From NCBI GenBank assembly GCA_018340805.1, contig JACMZG010000041.1, forward strand, positions 302,024 to 366,023: a stretch of 64,000 bases of DNA, given 5' to 3'. How positions within the stretch are numbered: the stretch's first letter is position 1; the number at the start of each line of letters is the position of its first letter. Below the pieces are notes generated by a model. The model made no database searches. It was not told where the DNA came from and was given only the letters and a program-made list of their open reading frames with translations. Positions 48,010 to 60,870 of this stretch are shown here, one piece after another. Made by a program: the position numbers and the translations under genes. This DNA comes from Microvelia longipes. Its lineage: Eukaryota > Arthropoda > Insecta > Hemiptera > Veliidae.

Positions 48010-48325
48010 CATAGAAATAGCATTAGTAGAGAAGCCCTATAGGTTAAATTTTGAAATATCGAAAACAGTAACCTGACTACCCTCGCTTATAACTACAATA
48101 AAATAATCTAAACAAAATGTCAGTAATTTAAGTAGTAGAATGTTAAAAATACTAATCATAATACAAACAATGTGTGGGAAGCCGAAAACAATTGATGTAT
48201 TATAACTTTAACTCAGTCTTGGAGGAGGTTTCAATGAGACAAAGAGCCCTTGAGAGCCCCAAAAAGATGTTTCAGGCCTCTAAATGTAATGAGACAGGGT
48301 ATGCCACCTCTAGTAATATGACACC
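48010..48325 (+). mobile_element. MITE-like family 2 copy
   Basis: CATAGAAATAGCATTAGTAG at the left, then AAGCCCTATAGGTTAAATTT and CAGTAACCTGACTACCCTCG. The right half (GGTTTCAATGAGACAAAGAG, CCCTTGAGAGCCCC, GGTATGCCACCTCTAGTAAT) matches the reverse complement of 422-520. The right terminus is diverged. Confidence 0.65.
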
Positions 48326-48466
48326 ACGTCTTTGGGTCTTATTCGCTTACTCTATTTGAAAGTAAATAGCGTTATACTCAAGGGTCTTGAATAGTGGGAG
48401 TTTCGCGATAAGGGAACTCAACTCACCTCATGAACGTCGGAGTAAAATTTACTTTCCCTATTAGGG

Positions 48467-48987
48467 TCAAGGATCTTGAATAAAGGGGGATGACGCATAA
48501 AGGAACATTTCTGACTCCATGGAAGTTGTATGAGATAGAGAAATTTGACCAAACTTACCTTCACCTTGGTTATAATAAAAAAGGCGCCAAACGCAGGTTA
48601 TGTAGCAAGGTTGTCGAGTTTGCTTCTCAACTTTCTTCTGTGCTTCTCGTGATTGTTACATTTGTGGTGCTTGTTAAGTCATTTGTACTTATTAAATTTA
48701 AATTTTGGACTATACTTTGCCACTTCAGTGAGTGATAATTTAAGTTTTGTTATAACCTTCTCAAGCAATGAACAATGGGAAACCATTGAGAGGTAAGTTT
48801 GCCTCTACAATTTAAGACCTGCGCTGTTATAAGAATTGTAAGCATGCGCAGTTTGTAGCAAGCATGTGCAGTTGGTTTTTGACGTGTGTTTCGTGTTGAA
48901 TTCTCTCTATTTTTTAGCTTTCGATGGGTCACTTGTTTGTATGGCAAATCGACTTAGTGCGTCATCCCCTTTATTCAAGATCCTTGA
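48467..48987 (-). mobile_element. MITE-like element, family 1, second full copy
   Basis: TCAAGGATCTTGAATAAAGG at the left and CCTTTATTCAAGATCCTTGA at the right are perfect inverted repeats of 20 bp. The body is the reverse complement of 46698-47218 with few differences. No clear target duplication remains. The 81-residue frame inside (48490-48735) is unlike any transposase and is not called a gene. Confidence 0.8.
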
Positions 48988-49129
48988 ACTTATATTAAAA
49001 TTTCGGAGCAAATAAACATTTAAATTTTAAATGACAAAACTTAATATTTTATAACTAAAATACGGAGATACAACGTGGTAAAAAGCAAGATACAGTGCAT
49101 TTTTTCAATATTGTTTATAACCTAGAATT

Positions 49130-49320
49130 ATAAACATTACGGCGGAAGGTATGTTTGCCTCAAATTTTAGACCTGCGCAGTTAATGAAATTATTTTAAGC
49201 ATGCGCAGTTCGAATAAAGCATGTGCCGTTTGTTTTCAGCGTATGATTTTTTTATGAATTCTTCTCTATTTTATGATCCTCAACGGGTTTTTTTGTTATA
49301 TGGCAAATCGCATATGGTAA
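49130..49320 (-). mobile_element. MITE-like family 1, diverged partial copy
   Basis: AGGTATGTTTGCCTCAAATT, TTAGACCTGCGCAGTTAATG, AAGCATGCGCAGTTCG, AGCATGTGCCGTTTG and TATGGCAAATCGCATATG follow the order of the right half of the 48467-48987 copy. Confidence 0.65.
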
Positions 49321-50489
49321 ATATTGTGATCGGTTAGAGCTAAAAGTATTTTTAAGGGATTTAAATCGTATAATGTCTCTTATGAGATTTTGCTTTACTA
49401 GTGGCTCTACTAATAATTATTATAAACCTCTGGCGCAATCTATTGTTTCTTTTTCTAAGTATAAATGTCGCCATACTTTTTTAGATTAATTATAAATTAT
49501 ATCGAAAATAAACAAAATACACATTAATTTCCTTTCTGCGAAGCTAAAAATAATAATCTGTTGCTAGTAGTAATTTTTTGAAAACACTTTGTATATCTAT
49601 GAAAAACAAGAAGCTATATGAAAAAATATCTTCTTTAAAATATAAAGAACAAGAAGAAAAAAAATACTGGAGTCACTCCGTCTGGTATGAAATCTTTTTA
49701 CGAGTCGACCTTCTTTTTTTTCTTCATCCCGACATAAAAAGTTCGGTGAACCTTCGTCGAGGAGATAATACAAAGAATAAGTTTTTCGAACTATATTCTG
49801 TCATAGTTTTTTCCTTTAAGTTACCATTCAATAAGAATCCCTGTTCGCTTTGATTTTTTTTATAGATTTTAACACCGTACACCTAACTATCACATATTTT
49901 ATCATACGATCATTTATAAATTATCTACAGCTACTACATTTCATAGTGTATAGTGTAAAGTATCCAGAGTCCGAATTAATATTTTAATTTAAAGATTCTA
50001 TATTCCTAATTATTTATATATTAGTCAACTGTCAGCAAAGCTGAGGTTTATCAGAATAAAATGATCATACATTTTTCCAACCACAAGCATCAAATCAAAC
50101 CAAATAGGACAGCTTTCACATGAAAAACGTAATATAAAAACAATTTTGCATTTACAATTATGTACTTTTATTTTTAAAATTTTGAAATTTAAAATTTAAA
50201 TTTTAACATTTTAATTACTATATCGTAAAAAAGCTCCAACATATCTTATTAAACACTATTATAAATAATTACTAAGATCGCAATTAAGCTAATTACTGCT
50301 TTAAAAACTTAATTATTTAATGACACTAGATTTAAAAAAAAAGATCTGAAAATTCAGATTTAATTACCACAGAAGCTATATGCAAGGAAATTAGATGCAA
50401 TTAATTCTTCCGGGCGTAGATAAACTAAATTTAAATGTACTAATTAGTGTTAAGTGTTTATAACCAAAATAATAAAATTAAAAAAATTA
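49321..50489. other. non-coding intronic DNA, no gene seen
   Basis: Includes a 91-codon plus-strand frame at 49578-49853 (Lys/Phe/Leu-rich, no domain recognised) that I do not call as a gene. Confidence 0.4.
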
Positions 50490-50710
50490 GGTACGGGGTA
50501 CCTCAAATCATTTCCTCATCCCATCTGATTCGCTATGCGCTTCCTCACTGCTTCGAATTCGCTCCGTTCATACTTGGAATATAATATCACACAATTTACT
50601 CCACGACATGTTTTCAAATTTGATTCGCTCGTCCTCACAAGTTAATAAATTGTTTTTTTTTCAGTGGTCGCCCATCCAGGCACTTACCTTGCTTGACGCT
50701 ACTTAACTTT
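50490..50710 (-). mobile_element. 5S rRNA-derived SINE, copy 2
   Basis: On the minus strand: GTTAAGTAGCGTCAAGCAAG then GTAAGTGCCTGGATGGGCGA then CCACTGA, matching 5S rRNA internal control sequences. The tail contains GTGAGGACGAGCGAATC, GAACGGAGCGAATTCGAAGC, GATGAGGAAATGATTTGAGG and GTACCCCGTACC. Part order and tail end match 44491-44692. Confidence 0.8.
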
Positions 50711-52019
50711 AACACATTGTTACTTAACCGTATATATGTATTTGCTTAGTATATTAAAAAAATACTAAGTATACTTATTTATTAAATAAAGGTAAATACT
50801 TGTATTATTTTTAATTAATTAGTAATCATTTAACTTGTATCATCTGAATTTAATTAGTTTTTATTTTTTTTTAAAAAAGCTGCTTGATGAAAAATTAAAC
50901 TAATTATGAGATGAGGTAAAACTTGCCACATTGTTTTGCTCATATTTATGACTACAATCGTATCGAATCTCAAATTGATCAAAACATATTTTCGCATTTT
51001 GTTTTTGTATAGTCATTATTGATCACTGAGTAATTATTGATCAATGAGTCAATATTGACTTCTTAATGACGTTATTAAAAAAGATTTTCAGGTTGCTCAA
51101 CTAGACAAAAAAGTTTTTCTTCTTTTTCTATAAGCTTATGAAAATGGGGTCATGTTGGGGGGATTGTTTTGTTTAAAGAGGGGGACTCACTGATTAGTAA
51201 TATAAATTTATTATTTTTTAAATTAATGTGACATCAGAAGCATTCAACAAACTTTTAATTTTGGTCCGAATGTAATAGAAAATTTGACGATAGTTCAGAA
51301 AATTGAATAAATTTTGCTCTATGAAACTTGAGACGTGTGACCTAACGCATCTCGAGAAAAACATAATAGAGTAAAAAGAAGATAAGCTAACTAGCATATT
51401 GATCAAGATTTTTCTTTTCTAGTGGCTGTATACTATAAACTTAAAAATTATTAAATATTAGACATAGAAATAAAATATGTTTAATAAAAAAAAAATTATA
51501 ATTCGCCTTGAAAAAATCAAGCGAACGAATAAAAAAAATTAGGAGGGGGGTCCTTTGCGGGAGAATTGGGAATTGAAGTGAGAGGGGGTTAAAATGTAGC
51601 TCACGTTCCTAGTCAATTTTTCCAACCCCCTTGAATTCCCTTTCCTCCTGAATTTCCCCTTTCCCCCGTGTATCGTAAAAGAACTTGACTAACCAGGAAA
51701 GGGGAGGGGAGCGGTAGATCGTCTTATAGTCGGATGCCGAACCCTCAAGACCAATTTGTTTATATCCTATGCCTTGAATCTTAATAAGTCTCTTTTTTGT
51801 GTTTCTCTCTTTCTTTGACTTTATTTTATTTATTTCTTTTCTCATACAGTTCTTTTTTGAATACAGTTTTTTAAGGAAATAAAATTAGTTATATGTATAC
51901 TTGGTAACCATAAAAAATGAAAATTTTGGTCATTTACTCCCATTGATTATTCCATCTAGGAACACTAAGTCTCTCTAATGTAAGATTTAGAAGCTATCAC
52001 TTCAATTAACTTTAAATAG
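50711..52019. other. non-coding intronic DNA, no gene seen
   Basis: AT-rich apart from a purine/pyrimidine-skewed GC-richer patch at 51540-51730 (GGAGGGGGGTCCTTTGCGGG on one side, CCTTTCCTCCTGAATTTCCC on the other). The frames here are low complexity. Confidence 0.4.
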
Positions 52020-53220
52020 GTTGGAACAAAATGACACATAATTAATAAATATTAATTGCGAATGTATTGCAGTACATTCGAAATATTAAACAAATGTCAC
52101 ATACATTACGAACTATCTATACCTAAATGTAAACATACGAACTTCAAATACTAATGTAACATACAACTATCAATACTATTGTAAACTACGAACATCAATT
52201 ACTTAATGTTAAACATACGAACGATCTATACTAATGTAAACATACGAACTATCATACCTAATGTAAACATATGAAACTATCAATTACTAATGTAAAAACA
52301 TACGAACTATCTTACTACTGTTAAAACATTACGAACTATCAATATATGTAAAAATACGAACTATAATTAACTAATGTAAAAATACGAACTATCAATACTA
52401 ATGTAAAAATGCGAACTATCAATATAATGTAAAAATACGAACTATCAAACTATCAATTCTAATGTAAAAATACGAACTATCAATACTAATGTAAAAATAC
52501 GAACTATCAATACTAATGTAAAAACGAACTATCAATACTAATGAATACGAACTATCCAATACTAATGTAAAAATACGAACTATCAATACTTAATGTAAAA
52601 ATACGAACTATCAATACTAATGTAAAAATACGAACTATCAATACTAATGTAACATACGAACTATCAATACTAATGTAAACATACGATACTATCATACTAT
52701 GTAAAAATACGATACTAAGTAAACATCGAACTTCTATACTAATGTAACATTAACTAAATACTAATGTAACATACGAACAATCACAATACTAATGTAAAAA
52801 ATACGAACTATCAATACTAATGTAAAAATACGAACTATCAATACTAATGTAAAAAATACGAACTATCAATACTAATGTAAAAATACGAACTATCAATACT
52901 AATGTAAAAATACGAACTATCAATACTATGTAAAAATACGAATATCATACTAATGTAAACTACGAACTATCAATACTAATGTAATGAACATCAATACTAA
53001 TGAAAACATACGAACTATCTATACTACTGTAACATACGAACTAATACTAATGTAAAAATACGAACTATCAATACTAATGTTAAAAATACGAACTATCAAT
53101 ACTAATGTAAAAATACGAACTACAATACTAATGTAAACATACGAACTATCTATACTAATGTAAACATACGAATACAATACTAATGTAACATATATACGAA
53201 ATACAATACGAATGTTAGAT
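52020..53220. repeat. satellite array, 27-bp unit, about 40 copies
   Basis: The unit is ACGAACTATCAATACTAATG followed by TAAAAAT (often TAAACAT). Central units are nearly identical. Units near both edges carry more substitutions and small indels. Both edges are bordered by related ATTCGAAATATTAA...ATGTCAC words. It has no coding potential, and no spacer diversity, so it is not a CRISPR array. Confidence 0.95.
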
Positions 53221-54189
53221 TCCTAGGAAATATCTATTCGAATGTCTCACATATTCGAAATATTAATACATATGTCACGCATCATTAAATTATTTAAATA
53301 AACATAATAAAAGGATTGCTATTAATAGAATTAAAAATACAAGTAAAAAATGTTACAATATACTTTCCCACGTTGGGCGCCAAAACAAAAATGCAATGCT
53401 GACTAGAAATCTTATATTTTTTTTATAATTTCCTCCGAAAGAAATATTTTTCGAATATATTCCCACGTCAATTTCAAATTAAAAAAAATTTTTCGTCTAA
53501 AATTCAAAGGGTCAATTAAAACGTTTAATAAACTAATTTTTAGATTTTCCCGGCAAACCAATTATAAATAAAGTTCTGTACGTTTTTGATTAATAATTAT
53601 AGCTCATAATAAAAAAAACCTATTCTCAATTCCCTTTATTAATAATAGAACATACCAATTATTGATTCTTTTCAAATAAAGGTTCTAGGTTCAAAATTAA
53701 AGTTCAATTTTTAATCAAATCTTAATTTTAATACAAAATAATTAGATTTAATGGGCATAATGATTCTTTAATCACTGAGAGGGTGGTAATTTCTCTAAAA
53801 ACCGCCATATTTTTTTTTATTTTTTTAATATATAATTATGTTTAACGCGTTTTAGAAATTAAAAAAAAATACGATTAAACCAATTAAATTTCATTAAATA
53901 CATATGTAATTATTTAAAAGATTCTTAGTGAAGAAACCTATTACATCTACCATAATATTAAGTAGTTATTAAGTATTTAAATATTCTGATAAATATATGT
54001 ATAGGAATTACTAACTTTTAATTAGAAACTTTAAAATGAATTTATTTTTGAATTCCGATTTGAAACGCATCTCACGTTTTTTTGTGTTTACTTCATTCTT
54101 TTTTAGGTAACAAAATAAATATACATTTTTAGTCGTATAATGACAAATACAAGCGCATCGTAATTAAATTACACATACAGAAAACTCAT
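53221..54189. other. non-coding intronic DNA; weak AG|GTAA site at 54106
   Basis: AT-rich. CTTCATTCTTTTTTAG ending at 54106 is followed by GTAACA, a weaker juxtaposed splice-site pair than that at 37365. Nothing else was seen. Confidence 0.35.
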
Positions 54190-54248
<59 letters not shown>

Positions 54249-54332
54249 GTATGTATATGTATATATATAATATATATGTATAATATCATTTGATACTACC
54301 GAGTTTTGCAAAACATGTGTCAACTATATATG

Positions 54333-54427
<95 letters not shown>

Positions 54428-54517
54428 AACAAGATTTTATTTTATATGTATATATGTATTTTTATTTATAAACAGGTTTAAAAAAAATTTGTTTATAAAT
54501 ATATATACATATATATT

Positions 54518-54550
<33 letters not shown>

Positions 54551-54704
54551 ATATATTATATATATATATATATATATTATGTATATATATTTATAAAAGA
54601 TTTTTTAAACCTGTGTGTAACCTGTATTTAGTCTTTAATTAATTTTTACTTTTGTCCTAAAATAATGAGCTTTATTGTAAATCAACGCCAATATATATAT
54701 ATCA

Positions 54705-54767
<63 letters not shown>

Positions 54768-54775
54768 CACGTTAC
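54190..54775. repeat. cluster of (AT)n microsatellites
   Basis: Four long AT tracts (about 54190-54285, 54325-54422, 54500-54590, 54690-54765) separated by short unique or duplicated sequence such as TTTATAAACA.G.TTTTA. Confidence 0.9.
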
Positions 54776-55374
54776 CCTAAATGAGATGTCAACTCCAAAA
54801 AAAAAAATAAAATAAAAACTAGAAACAACTTTAAAAAAGCATATATATAAACTTCAACTTATACGCACTTGCTCGTAAAAGTAACTATTTTCTTATACTT
54901 CTTATTTTAAAACCCAGCAATTTTCTGCTTCTAGCTACAATGTTAAAAGTTATATTTCAAACCTTAATATAAATTATCAATAATTTTAAAAGCACCATGC
55001 CAATAAGCTCTTAAAAAGGGGTCCATCTTGTTAAAGCGCTATAAAAATTACATTATATTTGTACCTGTAGAGGTGTAGTTAAGTGTTTTGACATATTGTA
55101 AAAAACTTAAGTTAAAAAAATTACGAGGAATCGTAAAATCGAAGAAACATTTAGTTTTTACGATTTTATATGTTTCTAATTTTTTTAACTTCACTCCAGA
55201 TGTTACTACGTCAAAATATATTTTTTTAAAGATAACATTATTAGAATTATTAATTACGAAAAATAAATAAACTTAAGATACGTGAATTTAGTATAATTAA
55301 AGAATATAAGTTAGGTAGAAAAGCAAATTATAAATAATTTAGTAGAACAATGTTTTAAGGTTATATGCATATTT
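54776..55374. other. non-coding intronic DNA, no gene seen
   Basis: AT-rich, with only short chance frames. Confidence 0.4.
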
Positions 55375-55384
55375 GTTATATATA

Positions 55385-55446
<62 letters not shown>

Positions 55447-55455
55447 TATAAATTT
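55375..55455. repeat. (AT)n microsatellite
   Basis: About 75 bp of AT dinucleotides. Confidence 0.9.
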
Positions 55456-56155
55456 CCTCCTTCTCCTCCGCATTCATTAGATTTTTAAGCTATACATTTA
55501 TTAATATAGAGACAGACGACTTTTCAAGCTAAATAAGCTATAACTATTTAAACGGCAAGGGGGAGGAGAAAGTTTTACAGCTCAAGACCAAGTTTTCACA
55601 TAAGGCGAAGCCGCAGGTGAAAACTTCATTATTACCCGAGGCCGTAAGGCGAGGGAGGTAAACAACTAGCTCCCGGGGCTTTGCCGAGGAAGATAACTTA
55701 AATTAATTCCCGAGGCTCAGCCGAGGGAGATAATACGAAAGCTGAAATTCTTCAATCCCTGTCGTATATTAAATTTTACCTACGACTTAGATAATAAGTG
55801 AAATATTCTTATTCATTTATAAAATTTGTTGATGATGATGGGAACGAGAAGTTACAATTCAGGGATGCTAATACGAGGGGGTTTCATTTTTTCTACATTT
55901 TCTCTTTTTCATTCCTGACATTATTTAGAATTTGTTCTGTGACTTTGATTTTATTCTCGTATAGATGACTCTATATAGCCACTGCACTCTATTTACATCC
56001 CTAGGACGTATTTATATGTGTTTTACGTCCCTTGGAACGTAAAACACGTTTACGCGGCCAACTCGCAACATATGAAAACCTGACTTACAACTCAAGAAGT
56101 AGGTAAAAATATGTATAAACAGTGGGGCTTCACATAACTTTGCATCCATTGCAAT
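55456..56155. repeat. GC-richer motif cluster CCCGAGGC...GCCGAGGGAG
   Basis: At 55600-55735 a short phrase recurs three times: TTACCCGAGGCCGTAAGGCG, CTCCCGGGGCTTTGCCGAGG and TTCCCGAGGCTCAGCCGAGG, each followed by GA-rich sequence and GATAA. The phrase is self-complementary in part. It resembles the GAGCGAAGCGAG phrases at the right end. At 55990-56055 a TTTTACGTCC / GGAACGTAAAA inverted pair occurs. No gene was seen. Confidence 0.55.
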
Positions 56156-56318
56156 TAACCTAATTTATATTTCGTATTTCAATACGAACTAATTTCCTAT
56201 TATAATATATCTTTCACTACCTAAAAATATTCATAAAAAAACATATCTAATTTATATTTCGTATTTCAATACGAACCAATTTTCTGTTATAGTATATTTT
56301 CACTACCTAAAATATACA
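56156..56318. repeat. two-copy tandem repeat containing a palindrome
   Basis: CTAATTTATATTTCGTATTT followed by CAATACGAAC...ATTTTCACTACCTAAAAATAT occurs twice, about 85 bp apart. TTCGTATTTCAATACGAA is a near-perfect hairpin in each. Confidence 0.8.
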
Positions 56319-57028
56319 TAAAAAATTTAAAAAAAAAAATAAATATCGATAAAAAAAAAAGATTGGTATTATAAAATATATATAATAAATAAACATTTAA
56401 TGCATACCATAAACAAGTATACAAATAATCAAATGAAAGTACACATTTTTACAAATATAATAATAAAAAGCGTTACTTTTATTTGTACTTAAAAAAAAAG
56501 TAAATGCAAATAACAGAATAAATAAGTACACATTTTACACTCAAATAAAGAAAATAGCGTTACTTAAATTAACAACATATTAAATTAGGTAAAAAAATAA
56601 GTAAATTTTATATTATAAACAAATATGTATTTGTTACTCTTATTTTGTTAAGTTATGCTTTTAAACAAAGTATATTCATACTTACCTTGGTCTTTATCTT
56701 AATATTTTACTATATACTACATTATCTTAATATTTATTGTATGTTTAGTTTTGTATCTCTATTATTTATACTTAGTACATTTTAATGTTAGTAAAGATAA
56801 TAAGACGTTTACATAAAATAAATATGTCCAATAGACGCGTATAAGTAAATATATAAAGTAATTGAAATGATTGCCAATATTATGTACTTTGTTGTGCTAA
56901 TTAAAATAAAAAATATAATAAAAATATAATAAAGAAAATAATATAAATAATTACAATTTAAATTAATAAAACTATTTAAAATGATTTGTATTGATTTTTT
57001 AATATTTTCTTATAATATTTTTTTTGAA
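56319..57028. other. non-coding intronic DNA, no gene seen
   Basis: AT-rich, with a loose duplication of ACACATTTT...GCGTTACTT words at 56440-56570. Confidence 0.4.
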
Positions 57029-57318
57029 GTATTAACTTATTGTCTTTTATACAGTCAAATACTTAAAAAATAGTTTATTAATTATGTATGTTTAAATAGT
57101 ATGTTTTAATTGTGTTTAAAAAGTATGTTTAAATATTACGTTCTTAAAAGAACATAATGTTCACATTATGTTGTGTTAATGTTTGTAAACATTATGTTCT
57201 TTTAAGAACGTAATATTTAAACATACTTTTAAACACAATTAAAACATACTATTTAAACATACATAATTAATAAACTATTTTTTAAGTATTTGACTGTATA
57301 AAGACAATAAGTTAATAC
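57029..57318. mobile_element. 290-bp near-perfect palindrome (foldback element)
   Basis: The left arm begins GTATTAACTTATTGTCTTTT and the right arm ends AAGACAATAAGTTAATAC. The arms stay complementary for about 130 bp, through CAGTCAAATACTTAAAAAAT, TATGTATGTTTAAATAGTAT and ATTACGTTCTTAAAAGAACA, around a centre near 57173. It has no coding capacity. Arm identity is so high that the insertion or inversion is probably recent. Confidence 0.9.
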
Positions 57319-60300
57319 TACAGATTTTTGCAACATTGAACAGCAGAAAATGTGCTTTGCAAAAAAAAATTATTACCTCAGTTTTCTTTAAAAAGTTCCT
57401 TCTTAATGAACTATAGTATGAACTCTCACATATGAACAAAATGTATATTGACATCGCTTATTGGAAAAGAAAATTCAGGCGTGTTGGTCCACAAGAGCCA
57501 CAAACATATCGATATATTTTCACTTTAAAAGTTTTTAATTAGATAATAATTCTGGCGTGGTGGTCCTCATTCCGGGCGAATTTCCTTCGCGATGCTTGCG
57601 TCCTTGCGCACAAATCCAGTTCTTGCTCAGGTTTTCAATGTATCTTTTAAAGTCAGAAATTATTTTTTATCGATTTATTAAGTTTCCTGTTATTAACCAC
57701 GATTTAGTCACTTTAAATTGTCAAATCGACTCCGGATCGGTTTTTCCATTTAAAACCTCAAAAAGTATAAAGATTATTTAAAAAAATGTTAAATGTAATG
57801 TTTCGTAAATTGTTAATTTTACTATTTTTATTAAATTTTGATGATTCACCTAACTGTGTTTTTAAGCAACAAAAATTAGCAAAACGTCACAACAGCCAAA
57901 TTTTCAATAGGGTTCATGCCCACCCTTAGGTTGATTTTTTTATAACAACTTCTATCATAAAATTTCGCAAAACGTATTTTTTTTTGTGGTTTGATGCTCT
58001 AAAACTTTTGGCCGCACCATTGGATCAGACTCGTTTTATGATGCCCATCCCATTAGCAAACAATTTCTAAAAGAAATTCGCTAATAACAGCATAAAAATT
58101 GTAACTTGTTTTTTCCTTTAAAAAATACTATTCAATGAAAAATCAATGAAAATTAATGAGATCTTAGAGAGGAAAAATACAAAAAATTTAAAATTCTAAT
58201 ATTATTTTATCTTATTCATCCTCTCACCAGAAACAACCCTATACAAAAATAATAAAAAAAACTCAGAGGACATAAAATGTTAAAAAAAAGGTAGACATTG
58301 ATTAAGAAAACTAAAAGAAAAAAATTTAAATTTCAAATATATTTTTCTGACATTTTTTTTAAGTGTCCCTTTTGTCGTTTCCCATTCTTTTTTGACCTTG
58401 GGTATTGTATGAAAAAAAAGAATAAACTTATTTCTAAATTTTAAATAGGATTGTCAAACAGTCAATAAGAGTGATTCCTGGCTACTTCAAAATACAATCC
58501 TTGTTAGAAGAAAATGGGTAAAAAAATGTTTTTTTCGTTTTTCATTTGGGATTTTGATTGTCTTCTTAACTCGATATAAGTACAAAAAAACGTTTCCTTT
58601 TGTCTTTATTTAGAATTTTAAATTTTCTTTGATTCTTTTTACTGACAAAATACGAAGTAGAAATTATTTTTTTTTTTATTATTTATTTTATTTTTTATTT
58701 CAAGTTTTTAATGTCGTATATACTTTTAAAGTTTAAATTACAAAAAGAAATAATTATTCCAAGCTGCACAACCATTATCAATAAAAATAAGATTTTATTA
58801 AAAATTATAAAATACAAAAAATCTGTAAACGATATTAAAATTAAAAGGAAAATAGTTTAAAAAAAACTTTACCACTGTTTATAATACTTGTGTTAAAATA
58901 AGCAAAACAATTTTATTATATTTAGGAATATAAAAAGAAACTAATAAGCGATATTTTTCTTGAGTTGTTTTACATTAAAATATAATAAAAAACTTTAAAC
59001 AAAATTTTATTAAGCAAATTAAAAAAAGTTAAAAATCTTGGCAATGAATCCGAGCATTAAATTAACAATAAAATGTTAAAATTATATAAATAATTTAAAA
59101 TGAAACATAAGTAAATTAATTAATAAAGGAAAACCGAATGTTTTTTTTATTATACTATTTCTAAGGGGCTACAGTTAGGAGACAAACACCTTGACACTGT
59201 TGTGCAAAAAATTGTTTTTTTTTATTATAATAGTCCATATTGTTTAAATTGACTTTGAATCATCAAAATTGTTGTTTTTTTTACCGTGCCGTCTATATTT
59301 GTCGATTGTGTCGAGCGAAGCGAGGCAGTAAAATATCCGAGGTAAAAAATTCCAAGTCGTGTAGAATATGCTTTTTCGGGCTAGTAGACTAATAAACTTT
59401 TTACAAGAAAAACAGTATAATGTCTCAAATTTTCCGGTTTATTTCTTTCGATCGCCTCGATGGTCAAATGATTCCATTCTAGCGGCTTATCTATGATTAT
59501 TAATCCCTTGATAATAAATAACAAAACTTCGTTAACAAAAATGTTCGATTATTTATTTGGAAAAAAAAAGAACAAGGAAGGTAATATTATAACCTTGTAG
59601 TAAACTACTAGCGCCCACTTAGTGGAGATTAGAGGAACTTCACCAGCGTCAGTAATAAACTCTATTTTACTGTCGCCAACAAAAATACTAAGAAACTGTC
59701 GCAGACAGTAAATAACGCATTTTACGTACTTCTTTAAGGATGTAAAATGCCTATTTTACAGCCCCCCGAAAAAAATTGTTTTCCATTATAAAAGGTGTTT
59801 ATTCTTTAACTTGACTTGTATAATCAAGATTGTTATCTTATTATGTTTTTTTTCATAGTGTTTTGTTTACCTATTGACCCTTTGACGTTACACGGTTTTA
59901 TTTTTATCGCGCAAAATTTCAATTTTATTCCCCAAAGAAGGCCTCAATTTTTATTAGAATCACAACAAATTTGGTGTACATAATGTTAAAACTCTTCAAA
60001 TGAACCTCTTTAAAATTAAAGTTTTTTAAGGACAAAAATTATTTTCAAAGCATGATATCAGAGAGTCAAATAAAGAGCGATTTATCTAAATAATTTTTTA
60101 CCACCTGAAAATTTTCTGAATCAAATAGGAATAGAAGAATTCGGGAATACGTAAAACATAGCTTCAATACACCCTTAAGAAAATATAGTAATAAATAAAT
60201 AATAAACTTAAATATATAAACAAATTTAAAAAAATGAATAAATTATAATAAATAAAAAAAATATTACCACAAAAGCTTGTCACAGATTAACTTAATATAA

Positions 60301-60780
60301 TGCTTGATAATATTTTCTTCGAAGCATTAAGCAATGTAATTTTTAAACAGGTTTTAATTTTGTGCAATTACTGCTTAATTACTTTGCATCAACGTGTAAT
60401 TAATTTGAACTTAACATAATTGCCAACAAGTCAATAATCTGTTTTATAATTACGTCTAATTAAACAATTACTGAAGAATTTAAAAATTTTAGTTGAAAGA
60501 AAAGAGTAATTATCAAGTATACAATATATAAGTAAAACAAATATAATTAATAACATATTTTATTAAAGAAAATGAAAATTTCTTTAATAAATGAATATGA
60601 AGTATGGAAGTACTGAAGGAAGTCCGTCAACCAGTCAGACTCAGTGTTAGTAAGATTTTAAGTAAGTAAGACTATATATGTTAGACCTAAAGTAAATAAG
60701 ACTATTAGTAATTTAGACACTAAGTACGAAGAAGTTAGACTCTAGGAAATAAGATTTGCGAATTCTTAAGAAATGATATG

Positions 60781-60784
<4 letters not shown>
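57319..60784. other. non-coding intronic DNA, no gene seen
   Basis: About 3.5 kb, mostly AT-rich. Short complex patches occur at 57550-57620, 59280-59345 (containing GTGTCGAGCGAAGCGAGGCA) and 59600-59770. Frames here have no recognisable domains. Confidence 0.45.
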
Positions 60785-60861
<77 letters not shown>

Positions 60862-60870
60862 TATATTATA
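60785..60870. repeat. (AT)n(GTAT)n microsatellite
   Basis: AT dinucleotides followed by about seven GTAT units. Confidence 0.9.

Noticed and set aside
48490..48735. 81-codon frame inside a MITE-like element
   Set aside because: No transposase similarity, and the sister copy at 46698-47218 does not preserve the frame.
49578..49853. 91-codon plus-strand frame
   Set aside because: Composition matches non-coding surroundings; no domain, splice context or conservation evidence.
52020..53220. CRISPR-like regular array
   Set aside because: Head-to-tail satellite without distinct spacers, in a eukaryotic intron.
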